This document shows, in pieces, positions 1-6,900 of a DNA stretch of 15,854 bases; the stretch's first letter is position 1, and each line of letters opens with the position of its first letter. The notes beneath the pieces were generated by a model that did no database searches, had not been told where the DNA came from, and saw only the letters and a program-made list of their open reading frames with translations. Origin of the DNA: Methylotenera_A sp036675645 (lineage in GTDB: Bacteria > Pseudomonadota > Gammaproteobacteria > Burkholderiales > Methylophilaceae); NCBI GenBank assembly GCA_036675645.1, contig JAKFEP010000177.1:1-15854 (forward strand), in the 5' to 3' direction. Made by a program: the position numbers and the translations under genes.

Positions 1-121
1 TAACGTATCGATTACGGTAGAACTGATTGCACCGATTGCGATGGAAGAAGGCTTACGCTTCGCGATTCGTGAAGGTGGTCGTACCGTGGGTGCAGGTGTC
101 GTAGCAAAAATTATTGCTTAA
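1..121 (+). CDS. tuf: Elongation factor Tu, C-terminal end (partial)
   Basis: This is the 3' end of a tuf gene running in from the left edge. It reads in frame from base 2 and gives 39 residues ending in GGRTVGAGVVAKIIA before a TAA stop. EF-Tu is the GTPase that delivers aminoacyl-tRNA to the ribosomal A site. The visible part is the last strands of beta-barrel domain 3, including the conserved ELIAPIAMEEGLRFAIREGGRTVGAG segment that contributes to the tRNA and kirromycin-binding face. A terminator follows 20 bases after the stop, so this gene ends its own transcription unit. The 5' end of a second tuf appears at the right edge of the window. Identification is secure; only about a tenth of the gene is visible. 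Confidence 0.97.
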   Translation, partial: NVSITVELIAPIAMEEGLRFAIREGGRTVGAGVVAKIIA

Positions 122-140
122 TTGCAGTAGTTTAAAAATT

Positions 141-172
141 AAAAACTAGGCTAACAACCCAGCCTAGTTTTT
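141..172 (+). terminator. Intrinsic terminator after tuf
   Basis: A perfect 12-bp stem pairs AAAAACTAGGCT (141-152) with AGCCTAGTTTTT (161-172) around an 8-base loop. The 3' arm ends in a run of T. The matching A run on the 5' arm means it could also work on the opposite strand. It lies between the tuf stop and the tRNA-Trp gene. Confidence 0.88.
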
Positions 173-188
173 GTAGTTTTAGCGTTAC

Positions 189-264
189 AGGCCAATAGCT
201 CAATTGGTAGAGTATCGGTCTCCAAAACCGAGGGTTGGGGGTTCGAGACCCTCTTGGCCTGCCA
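189..264 (+). tRNA. trpT: tRNA-Trp (anticodon CCA)
   Basis: A complete 76-nt cloverleaf with the CCA tail encoded. The acceptor stem pairs AGGCCAA (189-195) with TTGGCCT (254-260), followed by discriminator G261 and CCA (262-264). The D arm is GCTC-AATTGGTA-GAGT, the last pair being G-T. The anticodon arm pairs TCGGT with ACCGA around CTCCAAA, placing the CCA anticodon at 222-224. The T arm is GGGGG-TTCGAGA-CCCTC with one G-T pair. It reads UGG codons. The tRNA-Trp gene between tuf and secE is a recurrent arrangement in Betaproteobacteria and Pseudomonas. secE follows 66 bases later without a clear terminator, so the tRNA is probably cut out of a shared tRNA-mRNA transcript. Confidence 0.97.
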
Positions 265-276
265 ATTATTAAATAG

Positions 277-292
277 CCTATAGATGTATAGG
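277..292 (+). repeat. Small hairpin between tRNA-Trp and secE
   Basis: CCTATA (277-282) pairs perfectly with TATAGG (287-292) around a GATG loop. Three T follow. It is short and AT-rich, so it may be a weak pause or a barrier left after tRNA 3' processing, or chance. Confidence 0.35.
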
Positions 293-330
293 TTTAGTGA
301 TTATTAAGTTAGTTAAATTTAAGACCATAT

Positions 331-678
331 ATGATAGATAAAGTTAAGCTAGTATTATCCGCGCTGCTATTGGCAGCTGGCATTGCTGGCTTTTATATGC
401 TTGCAGATAAAGCTTTGGTGCTACGTATTCTTGCCATCTTGGCAGGTTTAGGCGCATCTATAGCTGTGTTATGGACAACCGCAATTGGCCAAACAGCATT
501 TAGTTTCTTTGGAGAATCTATTGCCGAAGCAAAACGTGTGGTATGGCCAACCAGAAAAGAAACCATTCAGACTTCAATTGCGGTTTTTGTATTGGTAGTA
601 TTGGTTGCGATATTTTTAGCAGTGGTAGATATTGGTTTTGCCTACATGGTGCAGTGGTTAATGGGACGGAGTGCTTAA
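331..678 (+). CDS. secE: Preprotein translocase subunit SecE
   Basis: SecE (115 aa) is the essential clamp subunit of the SecYEG channel in the inner membrane, through which unfolded proteins are exported. The sequence has the three-helix form usual in Proteobacteria: membrane segments at about residues 5-25, 28-52 and 82-110. Between the second and third lies the family's amphipathic cytoplasmic stretch, EAKRVVWPTRKE (66-77), which contacts SecY. It is slightly shorter than the 127-residue E. coli protein. The ATG at 331 has only a weak purine tract upstream (AAGA near 320), and no better start is visible. The stop overlaps the nusG start in TAATG, so the two are translationally coupled, as in many bacteria. 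Confidence 0.96.
   Translation: MIDKVKLVLSALLLAAGIAGFYMLADKALVLRILAILAGLGASIAVLWTTAIGQTAFSFFGESIAEAKRVVWPTRKETIQTSIAVFVLVVLVAIFLAVVDIGFAYMVQWLMGRSA
668..671 (+). promoter_or_regulatory. Ribosome binding site fixing the nusG start
   Basis: GGAG inside the last secE codons lies 6 bases before the ATG at 678. This favours 678 over the in-frame ATG at 543 (inside secE) and over the second Met at 684. Confidence 0.75.
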
Positions 679-1214
679 TGAGTATGCGTTGGTATGCAGT
701 CCAGGCTTTTTCAGGTATGGAAAAATCCGTAAAAGCGGGCATTGAAGAGCGCATCGCGCGTTCAGGCTTGCAAGATCAATTCGGTGACATTTTGGTGCCG
801 GTTGAAGAGGTGATTGAAATGAAAGCAGGCGTCAAGAAGATTTCTGAGCGCCGCTTGTATCCTGGTTACGTGCTGGTACAAATGAGTATGTCCGACGAAA
901 GTTGGCATTTAATCAAAAGTACGCCGCGCGTGACGGCGTTTATTGGTGGTAGCGCACAAAGACCTACGCCGATTAAAGATAAGGAAGTCGAAATTATCTT
1001 GCAGCGCATGGATGATAGCAAATCAAATCCAACCCAAAAATTGACCTTTGAAAAAGGTGAGTCTGTACGTGTGGTGGATGGTCCGTTTAAAGACTTCTCT
1101 GGTTCGGTGGAAGAAATCAACTACGAGAAGAGTAAGTTACGTGTTTCAGTGGTGATTTTTGGCCGTGCAACACCGGTGGAATTAGACTTTAGTCAAATTG
1201 AAAAAGAAGTTTAA
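678..1214 (+). CDS. nusG: Transcription termination/antitermination factor NusG
   Basis: NusG (178 aa) binds the RNA polymerase clamp, suppresses pausing, and through its C-terminal domain contacts either Rho or ribosomal protein S10. The N-terminal NGN domain covers about residues 1-118 and shows the family markers RWYAVQAFSGME, YPGYVLVQM (61-69) and PRVTAFIGG (83-91). The KOW domain follows from about 127 with GESVRVVDGPFKDFSG. The C terminus FGRATPVELDFSQIEK is nearly identical to E. coli NusG, which is 181 aa. The ATG at 678 is chosen because it overlaps the secE stop, has an upstream GGAG, and gives the expected length. A longer in-frame reading from 543 would run through secE and is not credible. 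Confidence 0.97.
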   Translation: MSMRWYAVQAFSGMEKSVKAGIEERIARSGLQDQFGDILVPVEEVIEMKAGVKKISERRLYPGYVLVQMSMSDESWHLIKSTPRVTAFIGGSAQRPTPIKDKEVEIILQRMDDSKSNPTQKLTFEKGESVRVVDGPFKDFSGSVEEINYEKSKLRVSVVIFGRATPVELDFSQIEKEV

Positions 1215-1229
1215 GTTTTAAAAAGTAGG

Positions 1230-1259
1230 TTGTAGTAAAAGCAGGTTTTATTCTGTATT
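1230..1259 (+). promoter_or_regulatory. Possible promoter upstream of rplK
   Basis: TTGTAG (1230-1235) and TGTATT (1254-1259) are separated by 18 bases and match the sigma-70 hexamers at 3 and 4 of 6 positions. Start of transcription near 1266 would place the 1270-1304 hairpin at the 5' end of the mRNA, as for the E. coli L11 promoter. The match is weak and position is the main support. Confidence 0.35.
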
Positions 1260-1269
1260 TCGTTAAACA

Positions 1270-1304
1270 GGGGAGCTTTTGCAAGACAAAAGCGTTATTA
1301 CCCA
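1270..1304 (+). promoter_or_regulatory. Candidate L1-binding autoregulatory site in the L11-L1 leader
   Basis: GCTTTTG (1275-1281) pairs perfectly with CAAAAGC (1287-1293) around CAAGA. Below it, GGG (1271-1273) can pair with CCC (1301-1303), leaving an asymmetric loop of one A against GTTATTA. The strands GGGAGCTTTTG and ATTACCCAC resemble the L1-binding arm of 23S rRNA (helices 76-77, with GGGAGGCTTTG and AATACCAC from memory). L1 is known to repress the L11-L1 mRNA in E. coli through such a mimic near the rplK start. The site ends just before the rplK ribosome binding site (AGGAGAG, 1308-1314). The fold was done by eye. Confidence 0.6.
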
Positions 1305-1318
1305 CATAGGAGAGCAAC

Positions 1319-1750
1319 ATGGCAAAAAAAGTCCTTGGCTACATTAAACTGCAGATTCCTGCAGGTAAAGCCAACCCTAGTCCACCAGTCGGCCCAGCAT
1401 TGGGTCAGCGTGGCCTGAATATTATGGAATTCTGTAAAGCGTTTAACGCTGCAACGCAAGGTGTAGAGCCTGGCTTGCCAATTCCTGTGGTGATCACCGC
1501 GTTTGTGGATAAGAGCTTCACGTTTGTGATGAAAACGCCGCCAGCGACGATTCTGATCAAAAAAGCAGCGAAGATCGAAAAAGGTTCACCCCGCCCACAT
1601 ACCGATAAAGTAGGCAAAATTACCCGCAAACAAGCGGAAGAAATTGCAACAACCAAAATGCCAGACTTAACAGCGGCAGATATGGATGCAGCAGTGCGTA
1701 CCATTGCTGGTAGCGCGCGCAGCATGGGTATTGAAGTGGAGGGTGCATAA
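1319..1750 (+). CDS. rplK: 50S ribosomal protein L11 (uL11)
   Basis: L11 (143 aa; E. coli 142) binds the GTPase-associated region of 23S rRNA at the base of the L7/L12 stalk, where EF-G and RelA act. The N-terminal domain shows the proline-rich segment NPSPPVGPALGQRG (19-32) with the thiostrepton-site prolines near 22-23, followed by NIMEFCKAFNA. The C-terminal rRNA-binding domain carries PPATILIKKAA, DKVGKITRKQAEEIA and the family's terminal GSARSMGIEVEG. The ATG is preceded by AGGAGAG with 5 to 6 bases spacing. rplA begins one base after the stop, so L11 and L1 are made from one message, and the 104-nt leader carries the probable L1 control site. Nothing unusual is seen in the protein. Confidence 0.98.
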   Translation: MAKKVLGYIKLQIPAGKANPSPPVGPALGQRGLNIMEFCKAFNAATQGVEPGLPIPVVITAFVDKSFTFVMKTPPATILIKKAAKIEKGSPRPHTDKVGKITRKQAEEIATTKMPDLTAADMDAAVRTIAGSARSMGIEVEGA

Positions 1751-1751
1751 C

Positions 1752-2435
1752 ATGGCTAAAAGAATAAATGCGCTACGCGCAAAAATCAATCGCGACAAAC
1801 TTTACCCAATGCCTGAAGCATTAGGTTTGGTAAAAGAAGGCGCGACTGCAAAATTTAATGAATCAATTGACGCTGTGATTAATTTGGGTATTGATGCACG
1901 TAAATCAGACCAATTAGTTCGTGGTGCTTTGGTGTTGCCAAACGGTACAGGTAAAGTGACGCGCGTGGCTGTGTTTGCGCAAGGTGCGCAAGCCGAGGCG
2001 GCAAAAGCGGCCGGTGCTGATATCGTTGGCTTTGAAGATTTGGCTGAAAAAGTTAAAGCCGGCTTTCTGGATTTTGATGTGGCGATTGCGACACCAGATG
2101 CCATGCGTATTGTCGGTACTTTAGGTCAAGTATTGGGCCCACGCGGTTTAATGCCAAACCCAAAAGTGGGCACAGTGACGCCAGATGCAGCGACTGCAGT
2201 TAAGAACGCAAAAGCAGGTCAAGTGCAATACCGTACAGATAAAGGTGGCATTGTGCATTGCACGATTGGCCGTGCTTCATTTACGGTTGAGCAGCTGCAA
2301 GGCAACTTAGCAGCTTTAGTGGATGCGCTGAGCAAAGCAAAGCCAGCTTCAGCAAAAGGCGTGTTTTTGAAAAAAATATCAATCTCTAGCACTATGGGTG
2401 CTGGCGTGCGTATTGATCAAGCGAGCATTGCATAA
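1752..2435 (+). CDS. rplA: 50S ribosomal protein L1 (uL1)
   Basis: L1 (227 aa; E. coli 234) forms the mobile L1 stalk that helps release deacylated tRNA from the E site. In E. coli it also represses translation of its own rplK-rplA mRNA. The sequence shows the family signature GTLGQVLGPRGLMPNPKVGT (122-141), the domain I ends FNESIDAVINLGIDARKSDQ and GGIVHCTIGRASF, and the C-terminal KGVFLKKISISSTMGAGVRID. The ATG at 1752 is chosen over in-frame 1686, which lies inside rplK; it has GGAGGG (1738-1743) eight bases upstream. It starts one base after the rplK stop. A long leader for the next operon segment follows. Confidence 0.98.
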   Translation: MAKRINALRAKINRDKLYPMPEALGLVKEGATAKFNESIDAVINLGIDARKSDQLVRGALVLPNGTGKVTRVAVFAQGAQAEAAKAAGADIVGFEDLAEKVKAGFLDFDVAIATPDAMRIVGTLGQVLGPRGLMPNPKVGTVTPDAATAVKNAKAGQVQYRTDKGGIVHCTIGRASFTVEQLQGNLAALVDALSKAKPASAKGVFLKKISISSTMGAGVRIDQASIA

Positions 2436-2738
2436 ATTAATGAGCGCCTTAAATGGCGCTTGTAGAAAGAACTTTGGGCTTGCTGTTTTGCAAAGTTGAG
2501 AAATCAGTTAGCAAGGCAGCAAGAGCATCAAAGACCGTTGGAAACCTAGATTTTATATAGGTTTTAATTGAGGCGGAGAGTGGATGGGTGAAAGAAGATG
2601 TATTCGTCTTCAATCCTCTGTTTGCATTCTTCTAAATCCAACGCAGATGGCGAAACCAGACACAGGATATGTTGAGAATGACCTGAATAAGGACGCCGTA
2701 AAATGGTTTTTATAGGATGTATTGCTATAAAAGCAGAT

Positions 2739-2760
2739 TCTGTTTTAGCGATAAAACAGA
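2739..2760 (+). promoter_or_regulatory. GNRA-capped hairpin just upstream of the rplJ start
   Basis: TCTGTTTTA (2739-2747) pairs perfectly with TAAAACAGA (2752-2760) around GCGA, a stable GNRA tetraloop. It ends 12 bases before the rplJ ribosome binding site and has no clean U tract, so it is more likely a translational or RNA-stability element than a terminator. Confidence 0.6.
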
Positions 2761-2772
2761 GATTTTAACGGA

Positions 2773-2778
2773 AAGGAG
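2773..2778 (+). promoter_or_regulatory. Ribosome binding site for the TTG start of rplJ
   Basis: AAGGAG lies 8 bases before TTG at 2787. This strong match decides the non-ATG start of L10, since no ATG lies nearby in frame. Confidence 0.85.
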
Positions 2779-2786
2779 AAAAGACC

Positions 2787-3275
2787 TTGAGTCTGAATCT
2801 TACAGAGAAAAAAGCAGTAGTTGCTGAAGTAAGTGCGCAAGTAGCACAAGCGCAAGCAATTGTTCTTGCGGAGTATCGTGGCATGGGTGTAGCTGATATG
2901 ACCTTGTTGCGCGCTGAAGCTAGAAAATCAGGCGTTTACTTACGTGTGTTAAAAAACACATTGGTGCGCCGTGCAGTAGAAGGCACAGAATTTTCAGCAT
3001 TAGCTAACGATATGGTAGGGCCGCTGGTATTCGGTATTTCTACCGATGCAGTTTCTGCCGCAAAAGTAATGAACAATTTTGCTAAAGCAAATGACAAGTT
3101 TGTGATTAAAGCAGGCGCAATGCCAAACCAAGTAATGAACGCTGCTGGTGTTCAAGCCTTGGCATCAACATTAAGCCGTGAAGAATTGCTTGCTAAATTT
3201 GCACGCACCCTCAACGAAGTGCCAACCAAGTTCGCTCGCGCACTTGCCGCAGTTCGTGATGCAAAAGCAGCTTAA
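2787..3275 (+). CDS. rplJ: 50S ribosomal protein L10 (uL10), TTG start
   Basis: L10 (162 aa) anchors the L7/L12 dimers to the ribosome and, as the L10-L12 complex, represses its own mRNA. The sequence starts MSLNLTEKKAVVAEVSAQVA and carries the family's IVLAEYRGMGVADMTLLRAEAR (25-46) and YLRVLKNTLVRRAVEGTEF, which form the rRNA-binding domain. The C-terminal alpha helix that binds L7/L12 is EELLAKFARTLNEVPTKFARALAAVRD. Length is close to the E. coli 165. The start is TTG, supported by an AAGGAG eight bases upstream and by the N terminus matching the family. I recall a TTG start for rplJ in other Betaproteobacteria too. The 351-nt structured leader upstream is the likely control site. rplL follows after 54 bases. 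Confidence 0.97.
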   Translation: MSLNLTEKKAVVAEVSAQVAQAQAIVLAEYRGMGVADMTLLRAEARKSGVYLRVLKNTLVRRAVEGTEFSALANDMVGPLVFGISTDAVSAAKVMNNFAKANDKFVIKAGAMPNQVMNAAGVQALASTLSREELLAKFARTLNEVPTKFARALAAVRDAKAA

Positions 3276-3329
3276 CTTTACATTGCACATACTAAACAAC
3301 TACATAATTTAATTTTAAGGAATATTCAA

Positions 3330-3710
3330 ATGGCAATTACAAATGCAGATATTTTAGAAGCAGTAGGCAAGATGTCAGTGCTGGACTTAACAGCATTCAT
3401 TAAAGAAATCGAAGAGAAATTCGGCGTTTCAGCAGCTGCAGTTGCAGTAGCAGCTGGCGGCGCAGCGGGTGGTGCAGCTCCTGCAGCAGCAGCTGAGCAA
3501 ACAGAGTTCAACGTGATCTTGTTAACAGCTGGTGAGCAAAAAGTAAGTGTAATTAAAGCGGTGCGTGAATTAACAGCGCTAGGCTTGAAAGAAGCAAAAG
3601 ACTTAGTTGACGGCGCACCAAAAGCAATTAAAGAAGGCGTAAACAAAGCTGACGCTGATGCAGCATTGAAAAAATTGATTGAAGCTGGCGCAACTGGCGA
3701 AATCAAGTAA
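3330..3710 (+). CDS. rplL: 50S ribosomal protein L7/L12 (bL12)
   Basis: L7/L12 (126 aa) is the multicopy stalk protein that recruits and activates the translational GTPases. The N-terminal dimerisation and L10-binding helices cover about residues 1-33. An Ala/Gly-rich flexible hinge spans about 34-57. The C-terminal globular domain from 58 carries the conserved EQKVSVIKAVRELTALGLKEAKDLVDGAPKAIKEG surface that binds factor G domains. The E. coli protein is 121 aa; the extra residues lie in the hinge. The ATG has AAGGA (3317-3321) eight bases upstream. An attenuator-like hairpin follows, which would let the stalk protein be made in excess over RNA polymerase. Confidence 0.98.
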   Translation: MAITNADILEAVGKMSVLDLTAFIKEIEEKFGVSAAAVAVAAGGAAGGAAPAAAAEQTEFNVILLTAGEQKVSVIKAVRELTALGLKEAKDLVDGAPKAIKEGVNKADADAALKKLIEAGATGEIK

Positions 3711-3732
3711 CACCTAGATTTGAACGTACTTG

Positions 3733-3766
3733 GGCTGACGGGAGACCGTCGGCCTTCGGCGTTTTT
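3733..3766 (+). terminator. Attenuator-like hairpin between rplL and rpoB
   Basis: GGCTGACGG (3733-3741) pairs with CCGTCGGCC (3746-3754) with one G-U, closed by a GAGA (GNRA) tetraloop. Seven bases later comes TTTTT (3762-3766). A small alternative stem GCC/GGC (3752-3754/3758-3760) abuts the T run more closely. The offset from the T run suggests partial termination. In E. coli a partial terminator in this same gap lowers rpoBC expression relative to rplJL, and the position here fits that role. Confidence 0.72.
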
Positions 3767-3901
3767 AAGCAGCGCTACTTGTAACAAAATGTAACTGTTG
3801 TATTGAACGTAATTAAACCTTGAAGATGATAAATCTTTGATGTTAGAAATCAAAACATTGCAGTGGATGAAAAGTGTTTTGTCTTCTACCCTCAAAATAT
3901 C

Positions 3902-3906
3902 AGGAG
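3902..3906 (+). promoter_or_regulatory. Ribosome binding site fixing the rpoB start
   Basis: AGGAG lies 5 bases before ATG at 3912. The upstream in-frame ATG at 3837 has no comparable site, so 3912 is the likely start. Confidence 0.85.
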
Positions 3907-3911
3907 ACGCT

Positions 3912-6900
3912 ATGAGCTATTCCTTTACCGAAAAAAAACGCATTCGTAAAAGCTTTGCCAAACGTGAGAGCGTGCAAGAAGTCCCTTACTTGCTCGCCAT
4001 GCAGTTGGAATCTTACAAAGCATTTTTACAGGCAGAAATCCCCGCAGACAAACGCACTGACAGTGGCTTGGAGTCAACGTTTAGTTCTGTATTCCCTATT
4101 GTGAGTCATTCTGGCAACGCACGTTTAGATTACGTGAGCTATCAATTAGGTAGCGAGCCGTTTGATGTGAAAGAGTGCCAACAACGTGGCCTGACTTTTG
4201 CTGCGCCATTGCGCGTTAAAGTGCGCCTCACTATCATGGATAAAGAGGCTTCTAAGCCCACTGTGAAAGAAGTGAAAGAGCAAGAAGTGTACATGGGCGA
4301 ATTGCCTTTGATGACTGAAAATGGCTCATTTGTGATTAACGGTACCGAGCGTGTGATTGTTTCGCAATTGCATCGTAGCCCAGGTGTGTTCTTTGAGCAT
4401 GACCGTGGTAAAACCCACTCATCAGGTAAATTGCTGTTTTCTGCACGTATTATTCCTTACCGTGGCTCATGGTTAGATTTTGAATTTGACCCTAAAGATT
4501 ACTTGTATTTCCGCGTCGACCGTCGTCGTAAAATGCCAGTGACCATTTTGCTTAAAGCATTGGGTTATACACCAGAACAAATTTTAGAAACGTTCAACGA
4601 TACCGATACTTTCCATATTGGCCCCAAAGGCGTGGAATTTACTTTAGTTGCAGATCGTTTGCGTGGCGAAGTAGCGAAATTTGATATTACTGATAAAGCT
4701 GGTGAAGTCTTGGTTGCTAAAGACAAACGCATCACCGTGAAGCATATCCGTGATATTGAAAAAGCCAGTGTAACAAAAATCACCGTGCCGACCGATTTTA
4801 TTATGGGTCGTGCGATTGCTAATAACATTATCGATACTGAGACAGGTGAAATCATTGCCAATGCCAATGATGAAGTGACCGAAACGTTACTGGAAAAATT
4901 GATTGAAGCGAAAGTTTCAACAATCAATACGCTCTATACCAACGATTTAGATCATGGCGATTTTATTTCGCAAACACTGCGTATAGATGAAATCCCAGAC
5001 CAATACAGTGCACGCGTAGCGATTTATCGCATGATGCGCCCAGGCGAGCCACCAACTGAAGAAGCGGTCGAAGCTTTGTTTAACGGCTTGTTCTTCAATG
5101 AAGATCGTTACGATTTATCAGTGGTTGGCCGGATGAAATTTAACCGCCGTGCTTACCCAGTTAAGCAGGAAGAGCGTAGCGCGAATTGGATTCGCAAGTT
5201 TTACGAACGTGTCGGCGCGCAAAGCGACCAAGGTGCAAATGTGTTGTCTAATGACGACATTTTGTCTGTGATTGGCGTGTTGCTTGAGTTACGTAATGGC
5301 CGTGGTGAGATTGATGATATCGATCACTTGGGTAATCGCCGTATTCGCTCAGTAGGCGAATTAGCTGAGAACCAGTTCCGTGCCGGTTTGGTGCGGGTTG
5401 AGCGCGCGGTAAAAGAGCGTTTAAGCCAGGCAGAATCAGACAATTTAATGCCGCATGATTTAATCAATGCGAAACCAGTTTCTAGTGCCATTCGTGAATT
5501 TTTTGGCTCAAGCCAACTCTCACAGTTTATGGATCAAACGAATCCTCTTTCAGAGATTACGCACAAACGTCGTATTTCTGCATTAGGCCCAGGTGGTTTG
5601 ACGCGTGAACGTGCTGGCTTTGAGGTGCGCGATGTGCACTCAACGCACTATGGTCGTGTGTGTCCAATCGAAACGCCGGAAGGTCCAAACATTGGTTTGA
5701 TTAACTCGCTAGCTTTATATGCGCGTACCAACCAATATGGTTTCTTGGAAACACCGTATCGCCGTGTAGAAGGTAACAAAGTATCTGACACTATTGACTA
5801 TTTGTCAGCAATTGAGGAAAGCCAATTCATGATTGCGCAAGCAAACACTGAATTGAATGCAAAAAATGTCTTTACTGATGATTTAATCTCTTCACGCCAT
5901 TTAAACGAATTTACCATGACGCAACCAGAGCGCGTGCAATATATGGATGTGGCACCGAGTCAAATCGTGTCCGTTGCGGCCTCGTTGATTCCGTTCTTGG
6001 AACATGATGATGCGAACCGTGCATTGATGGGTGCCAACATGCAACGTCAAGCTGTACCTTGTTTACGTGCTGAAAAAGCGGTAGTAGGAACGGGTATTGA
6101 ACGTACAGTGGCAATTGACTCCGGTACGACTGTGCAGGCGCGCCGTGGTGGTATCGTCGATTACGTCGATTCTGCTCGTATAGTCGTTCGCGTGCATGAT
6201 GCTGAGGCCAAAGCAGGTGAAGTAGGTGTGGATATCTACAACCTGACTAAATATACACGCTCGAATCAAAACACCAACATTAACCAACGTCCATTGGTGA
6301 AAGTTGGTGATAACTTGGCTCGCGGTGACATCATTGCTGATGGCGCATCAACAGACATGGGTGAGTTAGCGCTTGGCCAAAACATGTTGGTGGGCTTTAT
6401 GCCTTGGAACGGTTATAACTACGAAGACTCGATCCTGATTTCCGAGCGTGTCGTGGCAGATGATCGCTACACGTCGATTCATATCGAAGAGTTATCAGTC
6501 GTGGCTCGTGATACTAAGCTGGGTGCTGAAGAGATTACGCAAGATATCTCGAATCTCAGCGAACGCATGTTAGGCCGCTTGGATGAGTCTGGCATTATTT
6601 ACATTGGTGCAGAAGTTGAAGCAGGTGATGTGTTGGTCGGTAAAGTGACACCCAAAGGTGAAACACAACTGACACCTGAAGAAAAATTGTTACGTGCGAT
6701 TTTCGGTGAAAAAGCCTCTGACGTTAAAGATACTTCACTGCGTGTGCCATCAGGTATGAGCGGCACAGTAATTGATGTGCAAGTGTTTACACGTGAAGGT
6801 ATCGATCGCGATTCACGTGCACAACAAATTATTGATGACCAACTGGCTCACTATAAAACTGACTTAGCTGACCAAATGCGGATTGTAGAAGACGATGCGT

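Larger units (their letters stand above)
2436..2786 (+). promoter_or_regulatory. L10 leader: probable L10(L12) autoregulatory region
   Basis: This 351-nt stretch has no credible gene. It has many paired elements. AGCGCC/GGCGCT (2443-2448/2455-2460) just after rplA lacks a U tract. AACTTTG/CAAAGTT (2470-2476/2491-2497) competes with CTTTG/CAAAG (2472-2476/2529-2533) plus CTTGCTG/CAGCAAG (2479-2485/2517-2523). The closing helix CGTTGGA/TCCAACG (2536-2542/2637-2643) encloses AAACCTA/TAGGTTT (2542-2548/2558-2564, sharing base 2542) and GAAGATG/CGTCTTC (2594-2600/2605-2611). The AGACCGTTGG and CCAACGCAGATGGCGAAACC strands resemble the conserved kink-turn arm of L10 leaders as I remember them. In E. 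coli the L10-L7/L12 complex binds the rplJ leader and represses it. Pairings are by eye. Confidence 0.7.

Noticed and set aside
254..284. Possible promoter TTGGCC/TATAGA upstream of secE
   Set aside because: The -35 match lies within the tRNA acceptor stem, spacing is 19 bases, and both hexamers are weak.
543..677. Longer nusG reading frame starting inside secE
   Set aside because: It would overlap secE by 136 bases in another frame and add residues unknown in NusG. The start at 678 has GGAG and the right length.
1686..1751. Longer rplA reading frame starting inside rplK
   Set aside because: It overlaps the conserved rplK C terminus; ATG at 1752 has GGAGGG and the standard L1 N terminus MAKRINALR.
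2443..2460. Terminator after rplA
   Set aside because: The 6-bp AGCGCC/GGCGCT stem is followed by TGTAGAAAG rather than a U run, so it is treated as part of the L10 leader.
3326..3895. 189-codon reverse-strand open frame over rplL and the rpoB leader
   Set aside because: It is a mirror of the Ala-rich, codon-biased rplL gene; the translation is low-complexity and has no recognisable domain.
3837..3911. In-frame N-terminal extension of rpoB by 25 codons
   Set aside because: The ATG at 3837 has no ribosome binding site, and the extra residues do not match the RpoB family start. ATG at 3912 has AGGAG five bases upstream and gives MSYSFTEKKRIRKSF.
5505..5650. Rifampicin-resistance substitution in rpoB
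   Set aside because: The residues equivalent to E. coli Q513, D516, H526 and S531 are unchanged. The N518-equivalent is T, which I read as natural variation. S12 K43 and K88 are likewise the sensitive forms.
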